Shown one piece after another: positions 20,937 to 27,605 of a stretch of 28,972 bases of DNA (position 1 is the stretch's first letter; the number at the start of each line of letters is the position of its first letter). Source of the stretch: a virus; the IMG/VR virus record IMGVR_UViG_3300009008_000186, positions 1-28,972 of that record; one strand, 5' to 3'. The notes beneath the pieces are model-generated. The model was given only the letters and a program-made list of their open reading frames with translations. It did not search any database and was not told where the DNA came from. The position numbers and the translations under genes were made by a program.

Positions 20937-21278
20937 TTAGTCAAGCTGGTAGTAGACGCCTGCAGGGACTCCGGCAGTCGTCAGGGTCTTGGCGATGGCC
21001 TCAGCCACAGCGGTACGGCGAGCCTGATGGCAGCCCTTCCACTCCGGCCAGCGGCGGTACTGGATCTCTTCGGGGTAGAGCATGAAGCCCCAACCCTTCC
21101 GGTAGTCGGTTCGGAACCGCAGGGCCTCGATGCGCTTGCGCGTCTTGGCCGAGTCTCTCTTGGCGGGGATGTAGGCTGTATCAAAGTTGCAGCTTCCGTA
21201 CTTCCCCTCGGGGTAGTGCTCGGCCACCTCTTGGGCGGCTCTCCAGGCGGTCTGTAGTGCGGGTTCAAAAAGGCTCAT
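20937..21278 (-). CDS. Small protein of unknown function
   Basis: This 113-aa protein starts at ATG 21278, with GAGGAG upstream. It opens with a helix (PALQTAWRAAQEVAEHY) and has a middle with CNFDTAYIP and a basic KTRKRIEALRFRTDYRKGWGFMLYP, suggesting alpha/beta structure and possible nucleic-acid contact. It lies 27 bases before the ArdC-like gene in the same operon. No family recognised. Confidence 0.62.
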   Translation of the reverse strand: MSLFEPALQTAWRAAQEVAEHYPEGKYGSCNFDTAYIPAKRDSAKTRKRIEALRFRTDYRKGWGFMLYPEEIQYRRWPEWKGCHQARRTAVAEAIAKTLTTAGVPAGVYYQLD

Positions 21279-21288
21279 GGCAGTCTCC

Positions 21289-21618
21289 TCAGACTTTGGG
21301 GTAGGCCGGCAGAGTCTTGACCTGCCGGAGGACATAGGAAGGGGGAAGGACGGTAGTCCGCCTGATCTCACGCGGCATGCCATCGGCGTCTCTTACGCGG
21401 GTATGAACAGTGAAGATCGGCGCGTCAGGATGGGCCTGGAGCCTCTGCAGGAGGACTACGTCCTGGCTGGTGATGGTCCGCCCCTTGGCCTTCAGGCGAC
21501 GCAGGAGCGTCGAGGGGCGCTGGCGCTGGCGCGTCAGGTACTGCGGGATGCGCCACACCCCCCGCCTCTTGCGGAAGACGTAGCGCCCAGCGAGCGTTGT
21601 GTCAGCGGCCTTGATCAT
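21289..21618 (-). CDS. Small basic protein, first sizeable gene of the - operon
   Basis: This 109-aa, very basic protein (YVFRKRRGVWRIPQYLTRQRQRPSTLLRRLKAKGRTI) has a beta-rich C-terminal half. Its ATG has no good ribosome site, but it overlaps by ATGA the stop of a 15-codon mini-ORF that has a strong one, so it is probably expressed by coupling. No family recognised; the charge suggests DNA or RNA binding. Confidence 0.58.
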   Translation of the reverse strand: MIKAADTTLAGRYVFRKRRGVWRIPQYLTRQRQRPSTLLRRLKAKGRTITSQDVVLLQRLQAHPDAPIFTVHTRVRDADGMPREIRRTTVLPPSYVLRQVKTLPAYPKV

Positions 21619-21662
21619 AGTCGCAGTTCCAACGCGCAGGGGATGATGGGCGGGTTAGTCAT
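21615..21662 (-). CDS. Candidate 15-codon leader ORF
   Basis: ATG at 21662 encodes MTNPPIIPCALELRL and ends in TGA overlapping the next ATG. GGAGGT lies 8 bases upstream, the best ribosome site in this leader, whereas the following gene has none. It likely delivers ribosomes to the downstream start. Whether the peptide itself matters is unknown. Confidence 0.42.
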   Translation of the reverse strand: MTNPPIIPCALELRL

Positions 21663-21683
21663 TTTTCATTACCTCCAGCTCTC

Positions 21684-21712
21684 AATCTATAGATGTCGAA
21701 ACTTGTTGTCAA
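21684..21712 (-). promoter_or_regulatory. Promoter of the - strand ArdC/helicase operon
   Basis: On the - strand TTGACA (21712-21707), 17 bases, TAGATT (21689-21684), about 65 bases before the 21618 gene start. The 21619-21964 gap also holds a 16-base motif (21733-21748) shared with 15635-15650, a GGGGG-GTT-CCCCC hairpin near 21844-21856, and the divergent + promoter. I see no RNA gene in it. Confidence 0.6.
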
Positions 21713-21916
21713 CGTGCTGATTCCATAAATCTTTATCTCCACCTAAAGTGCTCTACATTCTCTTGCGCTTGCTGGGTGCATGCCAGGAGTCGTCTCAGCA
21801 GGTCCAGGCGCTCAGATCGGCCCCTGGGCCCTGTGCTCTTCTGGGGGGGTTCCCCCTATGTAAGACGCGAGGAGAGCCGCTCTGCAGGCCACTTTGAATA
21901 AATGTCAGCAGAAAGT

Positions 21917-21945
21917 TTGACAACCCCTTTCTCGATCTGTAATTT
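21917..21945 (+). promoter_or_regulatory. Promoter of the + strand accessory operon
   Basis: TTGACA (21917-21922), 17 bases, TAATTT (21940-21945), preceded by GCAGAAAGT, which closely matches the bases before the promoter at 24869 (ACAGAAAGTA). AAGGAGG and ATG 21965 follow at once, giving a leader of only about 12 bases. Confidence 0.65.
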
Positions 21946-21964
21946 CAGGCTGAAGGAGGCACTC

Positions 21965-22600
21965 ATGCCACAACAGCTAGTCACCATCGTTCCTCTCCAC
22001 CCCATCCCTGCTCCCCCCGAGCCCACGCCTTATGACAAGGCCTGCGTGGAGGCGGGGCGTGCTCGTGTCCACGGCTTCGTCATGCACCCTCAGACCTACC
22101 TGTCGATGCTGGAGCGCTGGACGACTGAGGAGCAGCGAGCACACCTCCACTGGCCGAGCGTCATCCAGTCGGCAGTCACCTGCGCCGAGCAGCTCGCTGA
22201 CCAGTATCGCGATAGCGGCTGTGGCTTCGGCTCCAGCGATCACACCTACGAGATGATCAGCTTTCTACGGGAGATCGGCTTCATCACCGCCTTCGTCAGG
22301 ACCGAGGAGGGCTACGAGGTGGGACGCATCATCGGCCGCACTGCCTACAGCGTCGGCTGGAAGGAAGGCATCGAGCGCGAGGCGCTGGACTTCTTCGGCC
22401 CCGGCGAGAACTACGAGGAGTGCTGGCAGCGCATCTCGGTGTGGCGACAGGCCGAGCGGGCGCAACCCGACTTCGCAGAGAAGAACCCGAATGTCCAAGC
22501 CAACTGGGGCAACCCCTCGTACTTCTATGACATCCAAGTCCTCTTCGACAAGACCCACCGATACCCCGGCTTTGAGGGCGTTAAGCCCGGCCGCTGGTAG
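21965..22600 (+). CDS. Protein of unknown function, first gene of accessory operon
   Basis: A 211-aa protein starting at ATG 21965 behind AAGGAGG; an upstream ATG at 21902 is rejected because the promoter lies inside that extension. A Pro-rich N-terminus (PLHPIPAPPEPTPYD) precedes an alpha/beta domain (YEMISFLREIGFITAFVRTEEGYEVGRIIGRTAYSVGWKEG). The C-terminal part is rich in aromatic residues and Glu. No catalytic motif stands out and I do not recognise the family. As the promoter-proximal gene it should be expressed early and strongly. Confidence 0.68.
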   Translation: MPQQLVTIVPLHPIPAPPEPTPYDKACVEAGRARVHGFVMHPQTYLSMLERWTTEEQRAHLHWPSVIQSAVTCAEQLADQYRDSGCGFGSSDHTYEMISFLREIGFITAFVRTEEGYEVGRIIGRTAYSVGWKEGIEREALDFFGPGENYEECWQRISVWRQAERAQPDFAEKNPNVQANWGNPSYFYDIQVLFDKTHRYPGFEGVKPGRW

Positions 22601-22612
22601 GAGAAGCTGATC

Positions 22613-22762
22613 ATGCTTGACGCCATTCTCATGTGCATCGGCCTCGTCCTCGTGACGGCCGAGCACGACCTGAACGCTCCCAACTGGGTCTGGCTCGTCA
22701 ACCTGACGGGCCTCGCCTGCGTGGCCCTGGTGGCCTACCGCAACCATCGCCTGGAGGAATGA
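22613..22762 (+). CDS. 49-aa two-segment membrane protein
   Basis: ATG 22613 follows GGAGAAGCTGATC. The peptide has two hydrophobic stretches, AILMCIGLVLVTA and WVWLVNLTGLACVALVAY, with a polar turn (EHDLNAPN) and a charged end (RNHRLEE), so it should form a small membrane hairpin. The stop is 3 bases before the next ATG. A gene this short is easily missed; the tight spacing supports it. Function unknown. Confidence 0.6.
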   Translation: MLDAILMCIGLVLVTAEHDLNAPNWVWLVNLTGLACVALVAYRNHRLEE

Positions 22763-22765
22763 CCG

Positions 22766-22909
22766 ATGACTCTCCCCAAGACTCGCAACTGGATCGCCGT
22801 CGCTGCTCACCAGCGCGGCGGTGCCGGAAAGCACAAGAACAAGGCGCTCCGAGGCTCAGGAAAGGGCCAGGGGCGTCGTCACCCAAAGCACAAAGGTAGA
22901 ACTCGATGA
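22766..22909 (+). CDS. 47-aa highly basic protein
   Basis: ATG 22766 follows CTGGAGGAATGACCG. The peptide is about one third Lys, Arg and His (GKHKNKALRGSGKGQGRRHP), with an N-terminal helix (NWIAVAAHQR). It overlaps the next start by ATGA, good evidence that it is translated. Its charge suggests nucleic-acid or ribosome contact. No family assigned. Confidence 0.6.
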   Translation: MTLPKTRNWIAVAAHQRGGAGKHKNKALRGSGKGQGRRHPKHKGRTR

Positions 22910-23340
22910 GCTTCATTCAAAACGACGGGGGCCGCGCAGCAGCGGGCTTCAAGGGTGTAACCGGAGACTGCGCCACCCGCGCGGTCGCTATCGCCACAGG
23001 CCTCCCCTACCGGCAGGTCTACGACCGGATCAACGTCCTGGCAAAGCTGGAGCGCACGAGCAAGCGCAAGACCAGCAAGAGCAACGCCAGGACCGGCGTC
23101 TACCGGGAGACCCTAGACAAGGTCCTGGCCGAGCTGGACTGGGTCTGGGTGCCCACCATGAAGGTGGGCCAGGGCTGCACCGTCCACCTGCGCTCCGATG
23201 AGCTGCCTCCAGGCCGCATCATCGTCCGCCTCAGCCGCCACTTCTGCGCCGTCATCGACGGCGTCCCCCACGATACCCACGACTGCTCCCGCAAAGGCAC
23301 ACGCTGTGTCTACGGGTACTGGAGACCTGCCGATGTCTAG
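22906..23340 (+). CDS. Phage-type protein with cysteine-peptidase-like motifs
   Basis: A 144-aa protein. GDCATRAVAIATGLPYRQVYD near the N-terminus, SRHFCAVIDG in the middle and HDTHDCSRKGTRCVYGYW at the end form a Cys-His-Asp order like papain-fold (C39-like) peptidases: Cys of GDC as nucleophile, His of SRH, and the following HDT. A basic KRKTSKSNARTG loop is inserted between. This architecture recurs in phages and plasmids, usually as a hypothetical protein; activity is not established. It overlaps neighbours by 4 and 8 bases. Confidence 0.72.
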   Translation: MSFIQNDGGRAAAGFKGVTGDCATRAVAIATGLPYRQVYDRINVLAKLERTSKRKTSKSNARTGVYRETLDKVLAELDWVWVPTMKVGQGCTVHLRSDELPPGRIIVRLSRHFCAVIDGVPHDTHDCSRKGTRCVYGYWRPADV

Positions 23341-23647
23341 ATCCCCCCACACCCCCGGACCCTGGAGCCTCTCAAAAGAGGGCGCTCCATCTCCGCTACT
23401 CACCCGCATCACTGGCAGTGGCGCTGCCGTCTGGGCGTGGAGCGACTCCGACCGGGCCAACGCCCAACTGATAGCGGCAGCCCCAGAGTTGCTTGCTGCG
23501 CTGAAGGCCATTGAGGCCCTTATCAACCAACGCCCCCTCGTTATGGGAGCGACCACTCTGGAAGGGCAAGTCGCTGCGAGAGTCGTGTTCGACCAAGCCC
23601 GTGCCGCTGTTGCCAAGGCCACCGGGGAGGAGAGCTGCAATGACTGA
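23333..23647 (+). CDS. Small phage-type protein with HTPGPW and ANAxLIAAAPELL motifs
   Basis: This 104-aa protein starts at ATG 23333, 8 bases inside the previous gene. It opens with HTPGPW and then has SDRANAQLIAAAPELLAALKAIEAL, the hallmark of a small family very common in phage genomes (usually named from these motifs, function unknown). The C-terminal helix is followed by an Asp/Asn end. I am confident of the family resemblance but know no function. Confidence 0.75.
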   Translation: MSRSPHTPGPWSLSKEGAPSPLLTRITGSGAAVWAWSDSDRANAQLIAAAPELLAALKAIEALINQRPLVMGATTLEGQVAARVVFDQARAAVAKATGEESCND

Positions 23648-23957
23648 GCAAATCTACATGGTAATTGCCCCCGAGGGCTGGGGGACGGGCACGACCCGCC
23701 AGGATGCCCAGGAGGTCTGTGCGCGCCACATCCCCGAGGAGATCTTGCCGCCCGGTGGCAAGTGCCGGCTGCAGGTTCTACTGGTGCCACCGGGTGCGGA
23801 GATGGATAACTTCTGCCTTCGCATCACTTGGCCCGAAGAAAACGACCCAGACCGCCACGGCACCCGCATCGTCGGCTACGTCGAGGTGACGCTCGATGAG
23901 GATGAAAAGGGGTGGCTCTCCCACCGCTTCAGCGACATGGAAGCTGCCTCCTCATGA
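23640..23957 (+). CDS. Small protein of unknown function
   Basis: This 105-aa acidic protein starts at ATG 23640, 8 bases inside the previous gene, with GGGGAGGAG upstream. Two beta-rich segments (QIYMVIAPEGWGTG; KCRLQVLLVPPG) and a C-terminal strand RIVGYVEVTLDEDEKGWL suggest a compact alpha/beta fold. It ends 4 bases into the next gene. No family recognised. Confidence 0.65.
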   Translation: MTEQIYMVIAPEGWGTGTTRQDAQEVCARHIPEEILPPGGKCRLQVLLVPPGAEMDNFCLRITWPEENDPDRHGTRIVGYVEVTLDEDEKGWLSHRFSDMEAASS

Positions 23958-24853
23958 AGGGCCCCACGATTGGGCTGGTGTGCGACGGCTGGGCGGCTAA
24001 GACCATCCGGCGCAAGCTGCTCAAGATCGGCATCACCCCCACGGTGCTCCCGCCTGAGAAGAACATCCGCATCCCCCTCAACCTCGACGTAGTGATCTAC
24101 GTCCCCAAGGCCATCTCCCACGGTGCGCGAGACCGCGCCAGGGAATGGTCAGCAGCCACCGGACGGCCGGTGATCTGCCTCGCCAAGAACATCAACCTGA
24201 TGCCCGAGCTACGCAAGGCCGGCATCCTCCCTCTGGAGTCGCCTGTGTCCCCTCTCTCCCCCCTCTCCCCAGAAGTCCTCGACTGCCGGCGCGGAGCCTA
24301 CGGCACGATTGCCAAGTGGTATCGAGCCCTCTTCCACCTCGATCCCACCGTCAGCCTGGATACCCTCTCCACGCATCCCGACTGGAACCCGAAGAAGAGT
24401 CCGGGGCACTTCAGCTTGGCCCGGCTCGCCTACCGCGAGAAGGCAGGACTGGTGCCCTGGTCGGAGGCCTGCAGGGGCATCTCCCGTGATGGTCGCAGCG
24501 GCCTCCCACTGAACATGGGCCCAAAGGCCCCCCCACTCTTCTCCTTCGATGAGCCCGAGCCCGAAAGTCCCCCTGAGGAGCCCCAGGAAGCCCAGGAGAG
24601 CGCTCCTGAGCCTGCGTTGGTGGTCGTCACCGGGAAGGACGCCTTAGAGCCTCCCGTGGACCCTGAGTCCCGCATGGCGGAGATTGAGGAGGAGATCCGC
24701 ACGGCCGCCGGCATGCTGCGAGAGGTGGGTCGCCGCTATGGCATCGCCACCATCTGCGTCGAGTCCTGGGGCGTCACGCGCGTCAGCAGTCGGCCGGTAC
24801 TCACCTCGCCTGAGGAGTCTGAGGTCGTCGTTGGGACACCCATCCTCACATGA
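23954..24853 (+). CDS. DUF2325-like N-terminal domain with acidic tail
   Basis: A 299-aa protein starting at the ATGA overlap at 23954. The first ~90 residues (IGLVCDGWAAKTIRRKLLKIG, LDVVIYVPKAISHGARDRARE, GRPVICLAKN) resemble the Rossmann-like DUF2325 fold with its conserved SHG segment. A middle helical part (RGAYGTIAKWYRALFHLD) leads to a long Pro/Glu-rich linker (about 185-225) and a C-terminal helix pair. A Ser-Pro-Leu-Ser-Pro-Leu repeat lies near residue 100. The function of DUF2325 proteins is unknown. Confidence 0.6.
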   Translation: MKGPTIGLVCDGWAAKTIRRKLLKIGITPTVLPPEKNIRIPLNLDVVIYVPKAISHGARDRAREWSAATGRPVICLAKNINLMPELRKAGILPLESPVSPLSPLSPEVLDCRRGAYGTIAKWYRALFHLDPTVSLDTLSTHPDWNPKKSPGHFSLARLAYREKAGLVPWSEACRGISRDGRSGLPLNMGPKAPPLFSFDEPEPESPPEEPQEAQESAPEPALVVVTGKDALEPPVDPESRMAEIEEEIRTAAGMLREVGRRYGIATICVESWGVTRVSSRPVLTSPEESEVVVGTPILT

Positions 24854-24868
24854 TGTTTACAGAAAGTA

Positions 24869-24896
24869 TTGACACCCTCGGAGAGATCCTTACTAT
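24869..24896 (+). promoter_or_regulatory. Promoter in mid-accessory operon
   Basis: TTGACA (24869-24874), 16 bases, TACTAT (24891-24896), 18 bases before ATG 24915. The upstream bases GTTTACAGAAAGTA match those of the 2746 and 21917 promoters. A GGAGG ribosome site precedes the gene. Confidence 0.72.
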
Positions 24897-24914
24897 GGGG
24901 CGTGGAGGTACTAC

Positions 24915-25421
24915 ATGACACGCGCTTGTTTCAACAACCCGGCTGCTGCCGCGACCTACGTCCTGGGTGACTGGGATCGCGCTGCAGAGAAGTGGACTGC
25001 AAAGTCCCTCACCCTTGTGTCCCGCAAGACCGACACCCGCTACACCTACCGCGTTTCTCGCCCCCCCGGCGAGGACGTAGAGCGGGCGTGGCTGGTGTCG
25101 TTGCTCACCGGGCCCAGCAACGAGAGTGACTTCACCTACATGGGCCTGCTCCGGCCTCAGGGCATCAACGCCCTGGTGGTAGCTGAGGACGCAGAGTGGC
25201 CCCTGGTCACCCTCCAGCACACCGCCAAGAGCGCCTTCCCGGCCGAATCGAAGCCCTGGAAGGCCTTCGCCTACTTCACCCGTCACCTGCTCCACCACGG
25301 CAACCTCCCCCCAGCCCTTGAGGTCTGGCATGAAGGTCGCTGTGGCCGGTGCGGACGCAAGCTGACCACCCCCCAGAGCGTAGAGACCGGCTTCGGCCCT
25401 GTCTGCGCTCAGAACCTCTAG
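24915..25421 (+). CDS. DUF6011-like protein with C-terminal zinc-type motif
   Basis: A 168-aa protein. The C-terminus GRCGRCGRKLTTPQSVETGFGPVCAQNL is the DUF6011 signature, with CGRC and a final Cys as likely zinc ligands. The N-terminal ~120 residues form an alpha/beta domain (RYTYRVSRPPGE, AWLVSLLTGP, WKAFAYFTRHLL). Such proteins are common in plasmids and phages; no activity is known to me. It is the first gene after a strong promoter. Confidence 0.75.
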   Translation: MTRACFNNPAAAATYVLGDWDRAAEKWTAKSLTLVSRKTDTRYTYRVSRPPGEDVERAWLVSLLTGPSNESDFTYMGLLRPQGINALVVAEDAEWPLVTLQHTAKSAFPAESKPWKAFAYFTRHLLHHGNLPPALEVWHEGRCGRCGRKLTTPQSVETGFGPVCAQNL

Positions 25422-25430
25422 GAGAGAATC

Positions 25431-25802
25431 ATGAAGCTTCCCCACAACTGCTATTCCTTCACGGAGGGCCGTCGAGTCCTCGACCCGGCCAAGTGCGCCG
25501 AGGAGGCCTTCCGTTACGCCACCAGCGGCACCGTCACTGACGGTGTGTTCCGCTGGGACGCCAACGGCAACGTGCCGCCCCAGGACATCCTCAACCTGCT
25601 CCAGATGGACGGGGGAGTGGTGTTCGACATGGAGGCCACCCAGGCGGCCCGAGACGCCGACACCACCGCGTTCTTGGCTGAGTACCGCGAGGCCCAGAAG
25701 AACCGGGTGCCCTCCGACGAGGAGATGTTTGAGATGCGGGCGGCCTTCGGCCCCGGCACCACCGTCGTCAACGTGATCACCGGCCGCAAGACGCGCCTCT
25801 AG
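25431..25802 (+). CDS. Small protein of unknown function following DUF6011
   Basis: This 123-aa protein starts at ATG 25431 with AGGAGAG upstream, 9 bases after the DUF6011 stop. It contains DGVFRWDANGNVPPQDILNLLQMDG, a helical AARDADTTAFLAEYREAQKNR, and a C-terminal FGPGTTVVNVITGRKTRL strand pair, a layout I have seen beside DUF6011-type genes in phages. It has no catalytic motif. Confidence 0.66.
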   Translation: MKLPHNCYSFTEGRRVLDPAKCAEEAFRYATSGTVTDGVFRWDANGNVPPQDILNLLQMDGGVVFDMEATQAARDADTTAFLAEYREAQKNRVPSDEEMFEMRAAFGPGTTVVNVITGRKTRL

Positions 25803-25810
25803 GAGACATC

Positions 25811-26068
25811 ATGAATACGCCCCAGAAGACCGGCAGCGCCTTCCAGCGAGTAGGAAAGACCCCACCCCAGGCCCGAGCCCTGCTCAACAGGCTGCGGTTG
25901 CTTCGGGCGGCGCAGGCCCGAGACGCCAAGCCGACCGCGCCCATGCGGGCGATGTATCGGGAGGCCTTTGGTCTCCTCAACGAGCAGAACCCACAGACTT
26001 CCTACGTCGCCATCCGGCTACACATCAATCGACACATCAACCCGAGGAGAGAGAGATGTTCAAGATAA
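25811..26068 (+). CDS. Small basic protein, unknown
   Basis: This 85-aa protein starts at ATG 25811 behind AGGAGACATC. Helical and Arg-rich (QARALLNRLRLLRAAQARDAKP; IRLHINRHINPRRERC). It overlaps the next gene by 13 bases. The residues after ARDAKPTAPMRAMYREAFGLL look like a folded helix pair. Function unknown. Confidence 0.6.
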   Translation: MNTPQKTGSAFQRVGKTPPQARALLNRLRLLRAAQARDAKPTAPMRAMYREAFGLLNEQNPQTSYVAIRLHINRHINPRRERCSR

Positions 26069-26307
26069 TTACCGAGACCCCCCCGACGCTGGAGGAGGCC
26101 CAGGCCTTCGTTGGCGGCTACGTCGAGATGGTCACCCTTCCCAACGGGGACCAGCTTCTCATGGACGAGGATGGCGGCTTCAAGAGCCACCTTCAGGTCA
26201 ACCGAGAGGCCCTCGCGCACGCAGCGGGCTCCGGGGTTGGCTCCTTTGGCCTCAACTGTCTCCTGGGGCCCGTACTGTGCCTCCAGGGCGAAGCGAGGTG
26301 GACCTAA
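26056..26307 (+). CDS. DUF3846-like protein
   Basis: This 83-aa protein starts at ATG 26056 inside the previous gene, with GAGGAGAGAGAG upstream. TLEEAQAFVGGYVEMVTLPNGDQLLMDEDG and the following HLQVNREALAHA match the DUF3846 pattern (beta-hairpin, acidic DEDG turn, Asn-anchored helix). Its stop overlaps the next start as TAATG. DUF3846 proteins are common phage accessory proteins of unknown role. Confidence 0.7.
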   Translation: MFKIITETPPTLEEAQAFVGGYVEMVTLPNGDQLLMDEDGGFKSHLQVNREALAHAAGSGVGSFGLNCLLGPVLCLQGEARWT

Positions 26308-26696
26308 TGAAGCGCCTTAGCAAAAAGGACCGGGCAGCCTACGCCGAGCACCGCCAGGATGTGGACAGTGCCCTGTCCGACGCCTTGGAGGAGATTGAGG
26401 CCTACAACACGGCCATACAGAACCTCGTCGTGCCCACCGACGCCCTAGAGGCTGTCAACGAGGCCATCCTCCGCTTCAACGGGTGGATGGAAGAGTTGCA
26501 CACCGAGATGGAGGCCTACGCCGAGGAGCGCAGTGAGGCGTGGCATGAAGGCGAGGCTGCCGAGACGTACAAGGAATGGATGAGCAGCTTCTCCTCTGAC
26601 ATTGACGAGGTGGATGCCTACCCGGACGAGCCTGAGCCGCTTGAAGAGCCCTGCGTCGAGATCCCCGATCTTCCCCTCTCTCCACTGGAGCTGTGA
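26307..26696 (+). CDS. Acidic coiled-coil phage protein
   Basis: This 129-aa protein starts in a TAATG overlap. It is very acidic and helical (VDSALSDALEEIEAYNTAIQNL; NGWMEELHTEMEAYAEERSEAWHEG), ending in a Pro/Glu-rich tail (DEPEPLEEP). The ERSEAWxxGE pattern is typical of a common small phage family of unknown role. The stop shares one base with the next ATG. Confidence 0.66.
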   Translation: MKRLSKKDRAAYAEHRQDVDSALSDALEEIEAYNTAIQNLVVPTDALEAVNEAILRFNGWMEELHTEMEAYAEERSEAWHEGEAAETYKEWMSSFSSDIDEVDAYPDEPEPLEEPCVEIPDLPLSPLEL

Positions 26697-26830
26697 TGTG
26701 GGTAGTCCATTGGCGCGTCAACGGCCGAACCGGCCACGGGAGCCCCCTTCACGGGCTCGTCGCCATGCTGGCCTGCGCGGCCATGAATCAAGAACACGGT
26801 GCGGGGACGCACTGGATGGAGGAAGCATGA
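26696..26830 (+). CDS. 44-aa phage-type small protein
   Basis: ATG 26696 overlaps the previous stop (TGATG), and its own TGA overlaps the next start. The product (MWVVHWRVNG, a Gly-rich GHGSPLHG turn, then a helix ending HWMEEA) resembles the small WxVxW...THWxE proteins common in phage accessory runs. Double overlap supports expression. Confidence 0.6.
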   Translation: MWVVHWRVNGRTGHGSPLHGLVAMLACAAMNQEHGAGTHWMEEA

Positions 26831-27096
26831 GATACAAAACGGAAGAAGGCAGGCCCCTGTGCCGCTACTGCCTCACGCGCCTAACCGAGAGGAAGACGTA
26901 TGTGGGTGAGGAGAACGTCTCTTCGACGGGCAGCCTAGACCTCCGCAGCGTCTACGAGCCGACAGGCACCTACGGTCGAGGAGGAAACAACCTCTTCTGC
27001 ACCATGACCTGTGCTGAAGAGTGGGCGAACAGGCGACTCACGGGCCGCTCAGTGCCCCGAGGCAAGTCGCACAAGCACCTATTGGAGCAAGCATGA
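26827..27096 (+). CDS. Small zinc-finger protein
   Basis: This 89-aa protein starts at the ATGA overlap at 26827. Two cysteine pairs, CRYC (about 12-15) and CTMTC with AEEWA after it (about 59-63), fit a treble-clef/TRASH-like zinc finger with a long intervening loop. A basic C-terminus (RSVPRGKSHKH) could touch nucleic acid. Overlaps the next start by ATGA. Confidence 0.66.
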   Translation: MRYKTEEGRPLCRYCLTRLTERKTYVGEENVSSTGSLDLRSVYEPTGTYGRGGNNLFCTMTCAEEWANRRLTGRSVPRGKSHKHLLEQA

Positions 27097-27467
27097 ACGG
27101 CACCATCCATAAGACCTTCGACCGAGCCATCTACCTGCTGGACGAGGCTCCACCCGGCATCAACCTGCCGTGGGGCTTCAATCTCATCCGCTTTAACGCG
27201 ATCTCCTACCAACTGCTGCCCCTCGTTCTCATGCACGTTTCCGAGCTTGTTGCTGGTGAGTCTGGAGAAGCTCTCTGTGGGGAGAGAGGGACTGTGGGGA
27301 TGGATATGTCTTACCTCTCTAAGGGCAAGAGCTACCCCTTCTGCCGCAAGTGCCAGGAGGCGGCGGGACGCATCCTTGACGAGCAGGCCCGCCAGGAGGT
27401 GGAGGCCAGCCTCCAGGCCGCCGGCATCATCGAGGACCCCGACCTCGACGGAGGCCTCCTCGGCTGA
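27093..27467 (+). CDS. Small protein with zinc-knuckle-like CxxC, unknown
   Basis: This 124-aa protein starts at ATG 27093. After an N-terminal alpha/beta part (FNLIRFNAISYQLLPLVLMHVSELV) it has ALCGERGTVGM and FCRKCQEAAGRIL, so three cysteines and perhaps an outlying ligand form a zinc site. The C-terminus is helical and acidic. It is the last gene before the 27549 terminator. No family recognised. Confidence 0.64.
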   Translation: MNGTIHKTFDRAIYLLDEAPPGINLPWGFNLIRFNAISYQLLPLVLMHVSELVAGESGEALCGERGTVGMDMSYLSKGKSYPFCRKCQEAAGRILDEQARQEVEASLQAAGIIEDPDLDGGLLG

Positions 27468-27548
27468 TAGGGTAGGCGAGTGACAGTCCTGTGAAGTTGG
27501 GAGCCGCTTTCCTTTGCGGGGTGGGCGGTTCGCAACGCATGGTCGTTT

Positions 27549-27605
27549 AGGCCCGGTCGGCGCTTTCCCCCGCTAAAGGGGCGTCGGTCGGGCCTCTTCT
27601 TTTTC
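27549..27605 (+). terminator. Rho-independent terminator of the accessory operon
   Basis: AGGCCCG (27549-27555) pairs with CGGGCCT (27589-27595) around a smaller CCCC/GGGG stem (27567-27581), followed by TCTTCTTTTT (27595-27604). The 27468-27548 stretch before it has a weak CCGC-GCGG hairpin and no gene. The T-run reaches the stop codon of the convergent gene. Confidence 0.85.

Noticed and set aside
21780-21863. 27-codon + strand ORF in the 21619-21964 gap
   Set aside because: No ribosome site, no overlap with a neighbour, and it ends in the GGGGG/CCCCC hairpin before the promoter.
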